Counted from the stretch's first letter, positions 47,391 through 56,753 are shown. The stretch is 64,000 nucleotides of DNA from Gammaproteobacteria bacterium RIFCSPHIGHO2_12_FULL_35_23 (GCA_001801465.1 MGXT01000017.1:106653-170652), one strand, 5' to 3'. A program made the numbers and translations. The notes: generated by a model from the sequence alone, not told the origin.

Positions 47391-47829
47391 ATGAACTCTC
47401 TTTTTTAAAATCACATAAGTAATAGTGTTTTGAATTGTAATGTCCATCCCAAACTATATTACCGACTTTTTTAATGGCGATTAAGTCTTTTTCTATCACT
47501 TGTCCGATAACAGGATATGGCATGTCTTCTGTGATAGCTTCTGAATATTTAATCATTATTGTACCCACATTACCTCTAGATACATTGATAAAAACTCTAC
47601 CGACAGGGGCTTCAGTGAGTAACTCATTATAAAGTTGATCATAATTGTAAAGTATTTGTGGTACATAAATATTTTTTGTATAGAGTAAATCTCCTGATAC
47701 AACGGCATGTCCTTGTATGGAATTATATGGCAGTCCACTAATAAACCAATCGTATAGCTGCTTATTTTTAATATATGGTTCTACAGAGCATTGTAAATTT
47801 ATTTTAGGCCAAGAAATTATAAGATTCAT
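47383..47829 (-). CDS. DUF3830-like small protein (cyclophilin-like fold)
   Basis: 148 residues. ISWPKINLQCSVE, YDWFISGLPYNSIQGHAVVSGDLLY and YPVIGQVIEKDLIAIKKVGNIVWDG follow the layout of DUF3830 proteins (LP...H..WSGE..., then a p-G-x-V...VG..vWeG end). The match is by pattern and moderate. GTG 47841 would overlap the FAD gene stop; ATG 47829 has GAGG 6 bases upstream and is preferred. Confidence 0.5.
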   Translation of the reverse strand: MNLIISWPKINLQCSVEPYIKNKQLYDWFISGLPYNSIQGHAVVSGDLLYTKNIYVPQILYNYDQLYNELLTEAPVGRVFINVSRGNVGTIMIKYSEAITEDMPYPVIGQVIEKDLIAIKKVGNIVWDGHYNSKHYYLCDFKKESSYE

Positions 47830-47840
47830 TTTTATCCTCA

Positions 47841-49349
47841 CTACGTTTGAATTATATTGCGAATAATATTTTGAGATAGTTCAACAATAGATTCCATTAA
47901 ATTTGAAGCAATATACGTACCTTGAGTTAATCCACCTAATACATAAATATTTTCTGATAAAGACTTATTATTGATGGCTTGCATAGTATCAGGATTTATT
48001 GAAATAAAATCAAACTGGTCAGGTGTCGCCAAGCCATAGGAAACAAGGTTTTTTATAAATTGATTTGATGACTCAGCTATACTTTGTGTTAAACCTGCTG
48101 CATCTATTAGGTAATCTACGGATATTGATAAATTTTTATTTCGCATAGTTATAAAAAATTTATTATTAGCATGTTCTATATGGGCATGATCGTTATGAAA
48201 GGAGAGTTTTTTATTACGATAAAGCTGATAAATTTTTTTTGCATTGCACAACGGCATGGCAATACGTTGGCTCTGAAACAAACGCATATAATATTTGCCA
48301 ATGACTTGTTTTGCTTCAGGAGCCAATAGACGCCATATTAAATTAACAACATCATTAGTTGCATATAACGCTGCTTGCCAAGAGCGAATTTTATTATTTA
48401 CTTTTATTATGTCATAACGAAATTTTACTATTGGTTTTTTATTAGCAATAAGAAGAGACTTTAGTTTTAAATTTTTTTTCTCATAATAACGGTATTCTTT
48501 TTTGATAAGCATTGCCAACTGTTTTAATGTTAAAAAATTTTCTCCATTTTTTGTTAAAGCCAATAGATAGCTTTTGTTAAGATAATGTCGTGGATATTTA
48601 ACATGCTTGCTAATTACATTAGGCATAGTAGCGGTGCGCGAAATAGAATAAATTTCACCATTGTGCTTATTCTTGGCTAATAATAAAATGCTATCAATTG
48701 CACTTAATCGCGCCCCTAAAATTGCAACCTTAGCAGTTTTCGGTATTGTTGAAAAGTGCAATTCATCTTCGCCTGGAAAAGCAAAATAATTAGATTGTTG
48801 ACTTAAATGTGGGTATCTAGTTTTTTTACCAAGACCTAAACAACAGCAAATAATATCAAAGTCTTGGGGAGGGTTAATTTTAAAATATAAGTTGTAGCCT
48901 TGCTGATTTTTAATAATATCAACTGCCTCATCTGCCATTAACTTAATTAAAATTCCTGCTTTAGCTGCTTTCTTTTTTGCATTGTGAAACATTGTTTGCA
49001 AATAAAATCCATATAGTTTACGGGGCAAAGGTGTGTTTCTTTCATAAAAGATTGGCTTTTGGCAATGAGCTTGCCATAAACTTTCATTTTCAACCACCCA
49101 GCTCCAAAAATGAGTTTTGTATCCATGGATAATTCCTAAATCAAAAGCAGGGGTATTAAGTAAGTTATTATCTAGCTGTGTAGAATATGCTAATCCCGGA
49201 CCAAATATTCCTGTTTTTTCAATTACTGTAATTTTAAAATTAGTAGAGTTACCAATTTGAATTATATGATCAATTAAATTTATAAATAAAGCAGTACCGG
49301 CAGCTCCAGCTCCTAAAATAGCAATATTTTTTGGCGAATGGCTTAACAT
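47841..49349 (-). CDS. FAD/NAD(P)-binding oxidoreductase (PF13454-type)
   Basis: 502 residues. NIAILGAGAAGTALFINL binds FAD; GIFGPGLAYSTQLDNNLLNTPA is the distinctive G-x-GLAYS...LLN.pa motif of the NAD_binding_9 family; AKVAILGARLSAIDSILLL is a second dinucleotide motif and IYVLGGLTQGTYIAS closes the FAD site. Such enzymes are N-oxygenase/oxidase-like and often sit in small-molecule pathways. First gene of the operon, divergent from the ThiF-like gene. Substrate unknown. Confidence 0.78.
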   Translation of the reverse strand: MLSHSPKNIAILGAGAAGTALFINLIDHIIQIGNSTNFKITVIEKTGIFGPGLAYSTQLDNNLLNTPAFDLGIIHGYKTHFWSWVVENESLWQAHCQKPIFYERNTPLPRKLYGFYLQTMFHNAKKKAAKAGILIKLMADEAVDIIKNQQGYNLYFKINPPQDFDIICCCLGLGKKTRYPHLSQQSNYFAFPGEDELHFSTIPKTAKVAILGARLSAIDSILLLAKNKHNGEIYSISRTATMPNVISKHVKYPRHYLNKSYLLALTKNGENFLTLKQLAMLIKKEYRYYEKKNLKLKSLLIANKKPIVKFRYDIIKVNNKIRSWQAALYATNDVVNLIWRLLAPEAKQVIGKYYMRLFQSQRIAMPLCNAKKIYQLYRNKKLSFHNDHAHIEHANNKFFITMRNKNLSISVDYLIDAAGLTQSIAESSNQFIKNLVSYGLATPDQFDFISINPDTMQAINNKSLSENIYVLGGLTQGTYIASNLMESIVELSQNIIRNIIQT

Positions 49350-49414
49350 GTAAAGAGTTAGCTTAATTATTGTTACGACAATCAGTTGCTTGTAATGAAC
49401 CAGGAAAGAGTACC

Positions 49415-49438
49415 ATGAATTTAAATATTAAAGAATAA
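49415..49438 (+). CDS. Possible seven-residue peptide gene upstream of thiF-like gene
   Basis: ATG AAT TTA AAT ATT AAA GAA TAA encodes MNLNIKE and is preceded by a good ribosome site, AGGAAAGAG (49402-49410). Short frames are common by chance, so the case rests on the ribosome site and context: a hairpin (49473-49494) and a ThiF/E1-like enzyme follow, the arrangement of microcin C operons (mccA, hairpin, mccB). The microcin C peptide ends in Asn; this one ends in Glu, which argues against direct homology. Confidence 0.25.
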   Translation: MNLNIKE

Positions 49439-49472
49439 AAATTATACAAAATATTTAAAATATATAATCTAC

Positions 49473-49494
49473 AGAATTTTTTCTAAAAAATTCT
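49473..49494 (+). terminator. AT-rich hairpin between the short ORF and the thiF-like gene
   Basis: AGAATTTTTT and AAAAAATTCT are perfect reverse complements with a two-base spacer, followed by CTTTTATC. It could act as a weak terminator or attenuator ahead of the ThiF-like gene at 49648. Confidence 0.4.
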
Positions 49495-49647
49495 CTTTTA
49501 TCTCAATGGATTGCATAGTTGTTATTGGAGAAATTGTAGAGTAATAATAGAATTTAATTTGAAGCAGGATAAATTTTAAGGTCTTTTTTTAATATCGTGT
49601 ATGATCATAATATTCTTAATTTTAATTTAAATATAAAAAGGTAAAAA

Positions 49648-50418
49648 ATGCTAGATTTTTCATATGAAAATTTTATCAGTAGGAATTATCTTTATATTAA
49701 TCAAGAGCTCCAAAGTAGAATAAGTAAAATAAAGCTGGTCTTTTTGGGTACGGGATTAAGTAGCAATATTGCTTTACAGTGTGTCCGGCTAGGGGTTTTA
49801 AATTTTTATTTATGTGATGGAGATAAAGTTGAGCTAAGCAACCTAAACCGGCAAATATTTAAATTTGCTGATATTGGTTCATTTAAAACTAAAGTATTAG
49901 AAAAGAATATTCTTGAAATTAATCCTAATTGCAATATTTCTATCTCTACTACCTATATACAAAGAATTGATGAAATTAAAAAACAAATAGATGATAGTGA
50001 TATTATTATTAATACTTTGGATTGCAATCAAATATACTTTGATGTAATTGAATACGGTAGATCCAAAAACAAACTCATTATTTGCCCTTTTAATCCAGGA
50101 TTTGCAGGATTGATTATTTGCTTTTCTCATAATTCTAGTTCTTGTTGGGAGGTGTTTGATAAAAAAGAGGTGCTGAATGATTTTGAAATTTCAAAACAGC
50201 TTTTTTTAAAGTATCCTGAAATTGCTTCATTTATTCCAGCTGAAATCTCAATAGATGAATTTTTAATGTATGCACAAAATTATTATTTCCCACAAATTAG
50301 TATTGGCGCAGCTATAGTTACAGCGATGACTTTAACCTCAATAATAAAATTTTTTAAAAAAGAACCACTTAAATTAGCACCGGATATTTTTTATCTGAAT
50401 AGCTATTATTTTATATGA
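49648..50418 (+). CDS. ThiF/MoeB/HesA (E1-like) adenylyltransferase
   Basis: 256 residues. ISRNYLYINQELQSRI is the SRN opening of stand-alone ThiF proteins; LVFLGTGLSSNIAL (31-43) binds ATP, CDGDKVELSNLNRQIF (56-71) carries the Asp and Asn-x-Asn-Arg-Gln of E1 enzymes. No CxxC zinc pairs and no obvious catalytic Cys, so it probably adenylates a carboxylate without forming a thioester. Not thiamine-linked by context (no thi genes). AAGG precedes the ATG. Its 3' end overlaps the lrp gene by 13 bases; a decayed copy of this end is at 58.4 kb. Confidence 0.82.
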   Translation: MLDFSYENFISRNYLYINQELQSRISKIKLVFLGTGLSSNIALQCVRLGVLNFYLCDGDKVELSNLNRQIFKFADIGSFKTKVLEKNILEINPNCNISISTTYIQRIDEIKKQIDDSDIIINTLDCNQIYFDVIEYGRSKNKLIICPFNPGFAGLIICFSHNSSSCWEVFDKKEVLNDFEISKQLFLKYPEIASFIPAEISIDEFLMYAQNYYFPQISIGAAIVTAMTLTSIIKFFKKEPLKLAPDIFYLNSYYFI

Positions 50419-50873
50419 TTAAGCGGTAGTGAAGATTTATCTACGATACTTCGTAAAACAAAACTAGAGTGCACATTTCTAACACCATCTATTTGAGTAA
50501 GCTTATTTAACAAAAATGAATGGTATTCATTTAAACTAGGTACGACCACTTTTAATATATAGTCTTGTGCTTGTCCAGCTATCAAGTGACATTGAATTAT
50601 TTCGGGAAAAGATTTAATAATCTCTTCAAAGCTAGACATTTTTTTAGGATCGTGAGTACTGAGTCCTACTGAAACAAAGATTGTAAGTTGTAAGCCTAAT
50701 TTTTCAGGATTTAGCAGTGCTACATATTTATTAATATAACCTTCGTCCTCAAGCTGCTTAACTCTTCGTAGGCAAGGAGAAGGGGATAAAGCAACTTTTT
50801 CTGCTAGCTCTTGGTTATTAATTTTGCTGTCAGTTTGTAGTAGTTCCAAAAGTCTTTTATCAATACGGTCCAT
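50406..50873 (-). CDS. Lrp/AsnC family regulator
   Basis: 155 residues: MDRIDKRLLELLQTDSKINNQELAEKVALSPSPCLRRVKQLEDEGYI is the HTH, followed by a RAM effector domain (CHLIAGQAQDYILKVVV). It probably senses an amino acid, most simply leucine, since it is divergent from ilvE-leuACDB. Start at M12 of the open frame fits the family. It converges on the ThiF-like gene. Confidence 0.9.
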   Translation of the reverse strand: MDRIDKRLLELLQTDSKINNQELAEKVALSPSPCLRRVKQLEDEGYINKYVALLNPEKLGLQLTIFVSVGLSTHDPKKMSSFEEIIKSFPEIIQCHLIAGQAQDYILKVVVPSLNEYHSFLLNKLTQIDGVRNVHSSFVLRSIVDKSSLPLNHIK

Positions 50874-50937
50874 CTTCAGGCCCTTAATTTTAATGTTATC
50901 TATCATATTAGCATATTATTCTAAAAATTTATAATTT

Positions 50938-50956
50938 AATGAAATTAAATTTCATT
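50938..50956. promoter_or_regulatory. Palindrome in the lrp-ilvE intergenic region
   Basis: AATGAAAT (50938-50945) and ATTTCATT (50949-50956) form a 19-bp AT-rich palindrome between the divergent lrp and ilvE genes, a plausible Lrp-type operator. It is read directly; the function is inferred. Confidence 0.4.
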
Positions 50957-51051
50957 TTTTCATGATAGTAAAGAATTTTAGCAATCCTTTACTAGGGGTA
51001 ATTTGATAAGATATTAACCAGTAAGCGCATTTAATAACTAGGGAGATAATA

Positions 51052-51978
51052 ATGATAACAACACAATGTATCTGGAAAAATGGCGTATTAATTCCTTGGC
51101 AAGCAGCACAAATCCACGTATTAACTCATGGGCTTCATTATGGTTCAGCTGTATTTGAAGGGATACGCTTTTACAAAACTGATAAAGGCTCTGCTATTTT
51201 TAAATTAAAAGAGCATATTCAACGTTTTTTTTACTCAGCAAAACAGCTAGGTATGCAGATTCCTTATAATGAAACTCAAATTTGCCAAGCTATTGTAGAA
51301 ACGTTACAAAAAAGTGGTTGTGAAGAAGGCTATATTCGTCCTTTGGCTTTTTATGGTTATGGCAATATGAAAGTTGTGCCTACGGCAGATTTACCAGTAG
51401 AAATAATTATTGCTTGCTGGCCATGGAAAGATTATTTATCAGCTCCCGTAGTAGATGTAGCTATCAGCCCATTTATTCGCATTCATCCACAATCTACTGT
51501 GGCAGATGCCAAAATAAGTGGTCATTACGTAAATAGCATTTTAGCTGGACTTGCTATTCAAAATACTCATTATCATGAAGTCTTATTGTTAGATGCAGAG
51601 GGTTTTGTCGCTGAAGGAAGTGCTGAAAACATATTTATTGTAAAGAACAATAGGATTTTAACTACGCCTAAAGGCACCATTTTAATGGGAATTACACGTG
51701 AAACGGTTATGCAGATCGCTAAAGATTTAAATCTGGTTGTAGAAGAAAAACGCTTTAAGCCTGAAGAAATTTACTCAGCAGAAGAGGCATTTTTTAGTGG
51801 GACTGCTGTAGAGATAACTGCTATTCGTTCTTTGGACGGACAAGTGATTGCCCAAGGTAATATAGGAATTATTACCGAGAGTATTAAAACTAGGTATCAG
51901 AAAATTGTTCATGGACAAGTTCCAGCGTTTCATTCTGCATTAACCTGGATTGAAAAAGAAGAAGTGATGACGGTATGA
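51052..51978 (+). CDS. ilvE: Branched-chain amino acid aminotransferase
   Basis: 308-residue fold-type IV PLP enzyme: HGLHYGSAVFEGIRFY, IRPLAFYGYG, DAKISGHYVNS (K154 binds PLP), EGSAENIFIVKN, GITRETVMQIA and FFSGTAVEITAIRSL. It makes leucine, isoleucine and valine from their keto acids. First gene of the leu operon; overlaps leuA by four bases. AGGGAG lies upstream. Confidence 0.95.
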   Translation: MITTQCIWKNGVLIPWQAAQIHVLTHGLHYGSAVFEGIRFYKTDKGSAIFKLKEHIQRFFYSAKQLGMQIPYNETQICQAIVETLQKSGCEEGYIRPLAFYGYGNMKVVPTADLPVEIIIACWPWKDYLSAPVVDVAISPFIRIHPQSTVADAKISGHYVNSILAGLAIQNTHYHEVLLLDAEGFVAEGSAENIFIVKNNRILTTPKGTILMGITRETVMQIAKDLNLVVEEKRFKPEEIYSAEEAFFSGTAVEITAIRSLDGQVIAQGNIGIITESIKTRYQKIVHGQVPAFHSALTWIEKEEVMTV

Positions 51979-53585
51979 AAAAACAGCAACAAATTTTTAT
52001 TTTTGATACTACTTTGCGTGATGGCCAGCAATCTCCAGGAGCGGGTATGTCTTTTGAAGACAATTTAATTTATGCAGATTATGCAGAGGAATTGGGAGTT
52101 GATATTTTGGAAGCTGGATTTCCTGCTGCTAGTCAAAATGACTTTAAAATTGTTCATACTATTGCAAAAAATATGGCTGAGAGACAATCAAAGATGATTA
52201 TTGCAGCATTATGTCAGCTGCGTGAAGAGCAAGTTATTTGTACTATGGAAGCCTTGCAACCAAGTTTGAAAAAAAGAAAGGCTAGATTACATACCTATGT
52301 ACCAGTAGATCCTAATTTAATGCAGGCTTCCTTAGGTAATTTGGCACAAAATTACTCTCATATTATTACAGAGGTTCATAGACTAATTAAATTGGCGGCT
52401 GATTTTGGATTTGAAGTTGAATTTTCTCCAGAAGGCTATTCACGAATGGAGCATAATTTTGATTTTGTCACGGACGTTATTCGTGCAGCAATTAGCGCAG
52501 GTGCTCGGATTATTAATTGTCCTGATACTATAGGTGGCGCTACCCGTTGGCAGGGTGAAAAATATTTTATAAGTAAGATGCAACAGCATGCTGATATTAT
52601 TGCAAGCGAGTTTCCAGGCTATGCAGTGATTTGGTCAGTACACTGTCATAATGATTTAGGATTGGCGTTAGATAATACAATGGCAGCGGTATTTTCAGGG
52701 CCTGCGTGTCAGATTGAAGGTTGTATTAATGGAGTAGGAGAACGAGCGGGTAATGTTGCTTTAGAACAATGTATTATAATGATTGATCAATTTGGTAAGA
52801 AAGTTAATCCCGAATATAATTTTTATACCAGTATTGATTTAAAGAAAATTAATAAAATTTCAAATTTTATCGCTGAAAAAATGTTAATGAGGCAACCTCA
52901 TTGGCCTATTATAGGCGAAAATGCTGCTCGACATAGCTCAGGCGGGCATACCAATGCAATTTTAAAAAATCCAATGGCTTATCAACCATTTGATCCAGAG
53001 CGAGTAGGTAATAAAATTAGCTTTGTATTTGGTCCTTTAAGTGGTAGTAATCACGCAAAAGATATTCTTGAAAAAAACGGTTTTTATTGTCCTGCTGAAG
53101 AAAAAATGCAGATTGCGCAAGCGATTAAAGATCGCTATTCAGCTCGTCGTAAAGGCATCACTGATGAGGAGCTTATTGAGGGTTTTAAAGAATATTGTGC
53201 ACCGATCAGAATAGATAAAATTTATTATGTAAAAGATCGCGAGGGGAACACTACCTTGTGTATCCAAGGAAAGTTTTTTTCAAAAACAGAAATATTTTTG
53301 CATAGTAAAAGTGAAAATTCAGCATTATCAGCTTTAGACAATGAGGTGAAGCAATATTTTCCTGTAGTTGAAATTGTTGATTATAGATCAAATTCTTGTC
53401 TAGGTAATACAGTCAATGCTAAATGTAACTCTACTATTATAATTAAAGTTGAGGATGTAGAAAATTATATTGGTAAAGCCGTTGATGCTGATATAAATAT
53501 TTCAGTTATTAAAGCATATATTGATGCTGTCAATCAGGCCTATATTAATAAATACTATCGTTTAAATGAGGTTTCTTATGCCTAA
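51975..53585 (+). CDS. leuA: 2-isopropylmalate synthase LeuA
   Basis: 536 residues. FDTTLRDGQQSPGAGM opens the HMG-CoA-lyase-like barrel, WSVHCHNDLGLALDNT holds the metal His residues, and GERAGNVALEQ follows. The C-terminal regulatory domain (from about 400) is present, so leucine feedback is expected. It condenses 2-ketoisovalerate with acetyl-CoA. Overlaps leuC by eight bases. HSSGGHTNAIL places it in the LeuA rather than homocitrate-synthase group. Confidence 0.94.
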   Translation: MKKQQQIFIFDTTLRDGQQSPGAGMSFEDNLIYADYAEELGVDILEAGFPAASQNDFKIVHTIAKNMAERQSKMIIAALCQLREEQVICTMEALQPSLKKRKARLHTYVPVDPNLMQASLGNLAQNYSHIITEVHRLIKLAADFGFEVEFSPEGYSRMEHNFDFVTDVIRAAISAGARIINCPDTIGGATRWQGEKYFISKMQQHADIIASEFPGYAVIWSVHCHNDLGLALDNTMAAVFSGPACQIEGCINGVGERAGNVALEQCIIMIDQFGKKVNPEYNFYTSIDLKKINKISNFIAEKMLMRQPHWPIIGENAARHSSGGHTNAILKNPMAYQPFDPERVGNKISFVFGPLSGSNHAKDILEKNGFYCPAEEKMQIAQAIKDRYSARRKGITDEELIEGFKEYCAPIRIDKIYYVKDREGNTTLCIQGKFFSKTEIFLHSKSENSALSALDNEVKQYFPVVEIVDYRSNSCLGNTVNAKCNSTIIIKVEDVENYIGKAVDADINISVIKAYIDAVNQAYINKYYRLNEVSYA

Positions 53586-54948
53586 AAATATTATTCAAAA
53601 AATTTGGGATGATCATCTTTTAGTTCAAAGACCAGATCATCCGGCTGTCTTAGCGATTGATAAAATGCTACTGCATGAAGTAACTTCTGCACAAGCTTTT
53701 AATGAGTTGCGACGACGAGGTTTAAAAGTTCGATATCCAGAACGCATTATTGCTACCTTGGATCATAGCATTCCTACTTCAAAAAATCGCTCTAATATCG
53801 AGGATATACAAGCAAAGCGCCAAGTTGAAGCACTACGTAATAATACTAAGGAATCTGGAATTAAATTATATGATTTTGATAGTCGTTATCAAGGAATTGT
53901 TCATGTGATGGGGCCAGAATTAGGTTTTACTTTACCAGGTACTACTATTGTTTGTGGGGATTCACACACCTCTACTCATGGCGCTTTTGGCGCTTTAGCT
54001 TTTGGTATTGGTACCTCAGAAGTGGCTCATGTGTTAGCGACAGGTGCTATTTTGCAATATCAACCTAAAACTATGAAGGTAGAGTTTTTAGGAAAACTTC
54101 CTCTCAACATTACTGCAAAAGACGTTATTATGAAACTTATTGCGACAATTGGTATGAATGGGGCAACTGGTTATATTATTGAATATATGGGCACGGCTAT
54201 TTCTAATATGTCAATGGAAGCTCGTATGACACTTTGCAATATGTCAATTGAGTGCGGAGCTCGAGCTGGACTTATTGCGCCGGATGAAATAACTTTTAAT
54301 TATTTGCAAGATCGTCCCTATACACCAAAAGATAAGATTTGGCGGCAGTCTGTAGAAAAATGGCGGACTTTAAAGAGTGATTCAGGTTGTTATTATAATA
54401 ACCATATTCAAGTTGATATTAGTGCTTTAACTCCTATGGTAACTTGGGGAATTAATCCTGAGCAAGCTATAGCAATTAATGAATTAATTCCAGTAGTAGA
54501 AAAAGGTGAGCAGGCCTATGCTTATACTAAGCTTAGACCGGGCCAAGCAATAAAAAACCAACCGGTAGATTGGGCTTTTATCGGTAGTTGTACCAATGGA
54601 AGAATTGAGGATTTACGTTTGGCTGCAGAAATACTGAAAGGACGAAAAATTGCTAGGCATGTTCGCCTCTATATCGTTCCAGGATCAGAACAAGTTATGC
54701 TTCAGGCTATTGCTGAAGGGCTGGATAAAATTTTTATAGCATCTGGTGCTGAATTTCGTATGCCAGGCTGCTCAATGTGTTTGGCTATGAATGCTGATAA
54801 AGTACCAGCTGGAGCGCGTTGTATTAGTACTTCTAATAGAAATTTTATGGGTAGACAAGGTCCAGGTAGTATTACCCATTTAGCCTCACCAGCTACGGTA
54901 GCTGCTAGTGCTATTAAAGGTGCTATTGTGAGTGTGGAGGAAATTTAA
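53578..54948 (+). CDS. leuC: 3-isopropylmalate dehydratase large subunit LeuC
   Basis: 456 residues. [4Fe-4S] ligands are in CGDSHTSTHGAFG region, GSCTNGRIEDL and MPGCSMCLAMN. The open frame begins at 53566 but ATG 53578 (MPKNIIQKIWDDHL) is the family start. With LeuD it isomerises 2- to 3-isopropylmalate. Confidence 0.96.
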   Translation: MPKNIIQKIWDDHLLVQRPDHPAVLAIDKMLLHEVTSAQAFNELRRRGLKVRYPERIIATLDHSIPTSKNRSNIEDIQAKRQVEALRNNTKESGIKLYDFDSRYQGIVHVMGPELGFTLPGTTIVCGDSHTSTHGAFGALAFGIGTSEVAHVLATGAILQYQPKTMKVEFLGKLPLNITAKDVIMKLIATIGMNGATGYIIEYMGTAISNMSMEARMTLCNMSIECGARAGLIAPDEITFNYLQDRPYTPKDKIWRQSVEKWRTLKSDSGCYYNNHIQVDISALTPMVTWGINPEQAIAINELIPVVEKGEQAYAYTKLRPGQAIKNQPVDWAFIGSCTNGRIEDLRLAAEILKGRKIARHVRLYIVPGSEQVMLQAIAEGLDKIFIASGAEFRMPGCSMCLAMNADKVPAGARCISTSNRNFMGRQGPGSITHLASPATVAASAIKGAIVSVEEI

Positions 54949-55487
54949 TGCAAGCTTTTCAAGCTATTATCAGTAATGCTATTCCACTTGATATGGATAA
55001 TGTTGACACAGATATGATTATTCCAGCACAGTTTTTAACAAAAATTGAAAAGAGTGGTTATGGTAAGCACTTATTTCAACGATTAAAAGAGCAAAATCCA
55101 AAATTTATATTAAATAATTCAAAATATCAGTTTTCAAAAATTTTATTAGCAAGAGCTAATTTTGGTTGTGGCTCTTCTAGAGAGCATGCAGTATGGGCTT
55201 TGCTTCAGTCAGGCATGAAAGCTATCATTGCAGAATCCTTTTCAGATATTTTTTTAAATAATGCGTCAAAAAACGGTTTGCTAACAATTAGTTTATCCCC
55301 ACAAACTATCAACAATTTAATGCGGCAAGCACAGCAAGAAACATATATTTTATCAATCGATTTATCTAAACAAATTATTGTTACTTCAGCAAATGAGATA
55401 TTTAAATTTGAATATGACTCATTTCGAAAAGACTGTTTATTGAGAGGACAAGATGATCTAGATTATTTATTAGAGATAACCCAATGA
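54948..55487 (+). CDS. leuD: 3-isopropylmalate dehydratase small subunit LeuD
   Basis: 179 residues: DMDNVDTDMIIPAQFL, LARANFGCGSSREHAVWAL and AIIAESFSDIFLNNASKNGLL are the swivel-domain signatures. Its ATG shares a base with the leuC stop (TAATG) and its end overlaps leuB by four bases. Confidence 0.96.
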   Translation: MQAFQAIISNAIPLDMDNVDTDMIIPAQFLTKIEKSGYGKHLFQRLKEQNPKFILNNSKYQFSKILLARANFGCGSSREHAVWALLQSGMKAIIAESFSDIFLNNASKNGLLTISLSPQTINNLMRQAQQETYILSIDLSKQIIVTSANEIFKFEYDSFRKDCLLRGQDDLDYLLEITQ

Positions 55488-56569
55488 ATAAAAAAATAGC
55501 GGTTTTAGCAGGGGATGGTATTGGCCCAGAAATAATGCAAGGAACTTTACGAGTGCTTAATGTTATTGCACAAAAATTTAACCATCATTTTGAGTATTTA
55601 GAAGGTAAAATTGGTGGTCAAGCTTATGAAATTTATCGATCTCATTGTCCAGTAGAAACTTTACAAATTTGCCATGACGCTGATGCCATATTATTTGGGT
55701 CCGTAGGTGGTCCTGTAAATGAACAGCATTTAGCGAAATGGAAAAATTGTGAATTAAATAGTATTTTAAAATTACGTCAACATTTTAACTTAAATATTAA
55801 TATTCGTCCTATTAAAGTTTATCCAGCATTAATTACCAGCAGTCCTTTAAAAGCTGAAGTTATTCATCAAGGTGTTGATTATCTAATATTTCGGGAACTC
55901 TCTGGTGGATTATATTTTGGACAACATGAGCAGTTTATTGCTGATAATCGTCGTTCTGCAAAAGATGAGTGTATTTATCTAGAGGAGCAAATTTTATCTA
56001 TTGCTCATGCGGCTTTTAAAGCAGCAATGCTTCGAACTAAAAAAATTTGTTCTGTAGATAAAGCTAATGTGCTAGCAACCTCTAAACTATGGCGGGAGGT
56101 TTTTAATGAAACTGCTAAAACCTATCCAGAAGTTCAATTAACGCATATGCTAATAGATAATTGTGTTATGCAAATGATAATTAATCCTTGCCAATTTGAT
56201 GTAGTGGTGACGGAAAACATGTTTGGAGATATTATTTCAGATCTTGCTGCAGCATTACCTGGATCTTTAGGATTAATACCTTCAGTAAGCTTAAATAAAG
56301 AAGGGAGGGGGCTTTATGAACCCTCAGGAGGTTCAGCACCTGATATTGCTGGTAAAGGTATTGCTAATCCTTGTGCGCAAATCTTATCTGCAGCTATGAT
56401 GTTACGTTATTCTTTTGGAATGAATACTGAGGCAGCGATAATTGAAAAAGCTGTTCAAACCATCTTTGCTGAGGGAATTGTGACTAAAGATTTATTAAGG
56501 AATCAAGAAAAATGGGTAACAAGCACGGTTTTAATAAATGCTCTCATTGCTAATATTAACAAGCATTAG
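55484..56569 (+). CDS. leuB: 3-isopropylmalate dehydrogenase LeuB
   Basis: 361 residues: AVLAGDGIGPEIM, FGSVGGP, LKLRQHFNLNINIRPIKVYP, RELSGGLYFG, DKANVLATSKLWREVF, NMFGDIISDLAAALPGSLG and LYEPSGGSAPDIAGKGIANP. It oxidises and decarboxylates 3-isopropylmalate to 2-ketoisocaproate. Last gene of the operon. A degenerate copy of its last 20 codons lies at 58.58-58.64 kb. Confidence 0.96.
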   Translation: MNKKIAVLAGDGIGPEIMQGTLRVLNVIAQKFNHHFEYLEGKIGGQAYEIYRSHCPVETLQICHDADAILFGSVGGPVNEQHLAKWKNCELNSILKLRQHFNLNINIRPIKVYPALITSSPLKAEVIHQGVDYLIFRELSGGLYFGQHEQFIADNRRSAKDECIYLEEQILSIAHAAFKAAMLRTKKICSVDKANVLATSKLWREVFNETAKTYPEVQLTHMLIDNCVMQMIINPCQFDVVVTENMFGDIISDLAAALPGSLGLIPSVSLNKEGRGLYEPSGGSAPDIAGKGIANPCAQILSAAMMLRYSFGMNTEAAIIEKAVQTIFAEGIVTKDLLRNQEKWVTSTVLINALIANINKH

Positions 56570-56753
56570 ATAGCAAAAGCCATAAAAAGAGCTAATTGAG
56601 GAGATAAAGTTCAATCTAAGTGAAGCTTGCAGTTGGTCAAAAATATTAATAAATAAACCTCAAAAACAACAAAGGAATAACCCGTATATTTGCTATTAAA
56701 ATAGTACCTTTTATTAAAAATGCAAGTATATCAATATGAGTGATTTTGCCATT

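Noticed and set aside
49505..49543. 12-codon frame MDCIVVIGEIVE before the thiF-like gene
   Set aside because: No ribosome site; weaker than the MNLNIKE frame.
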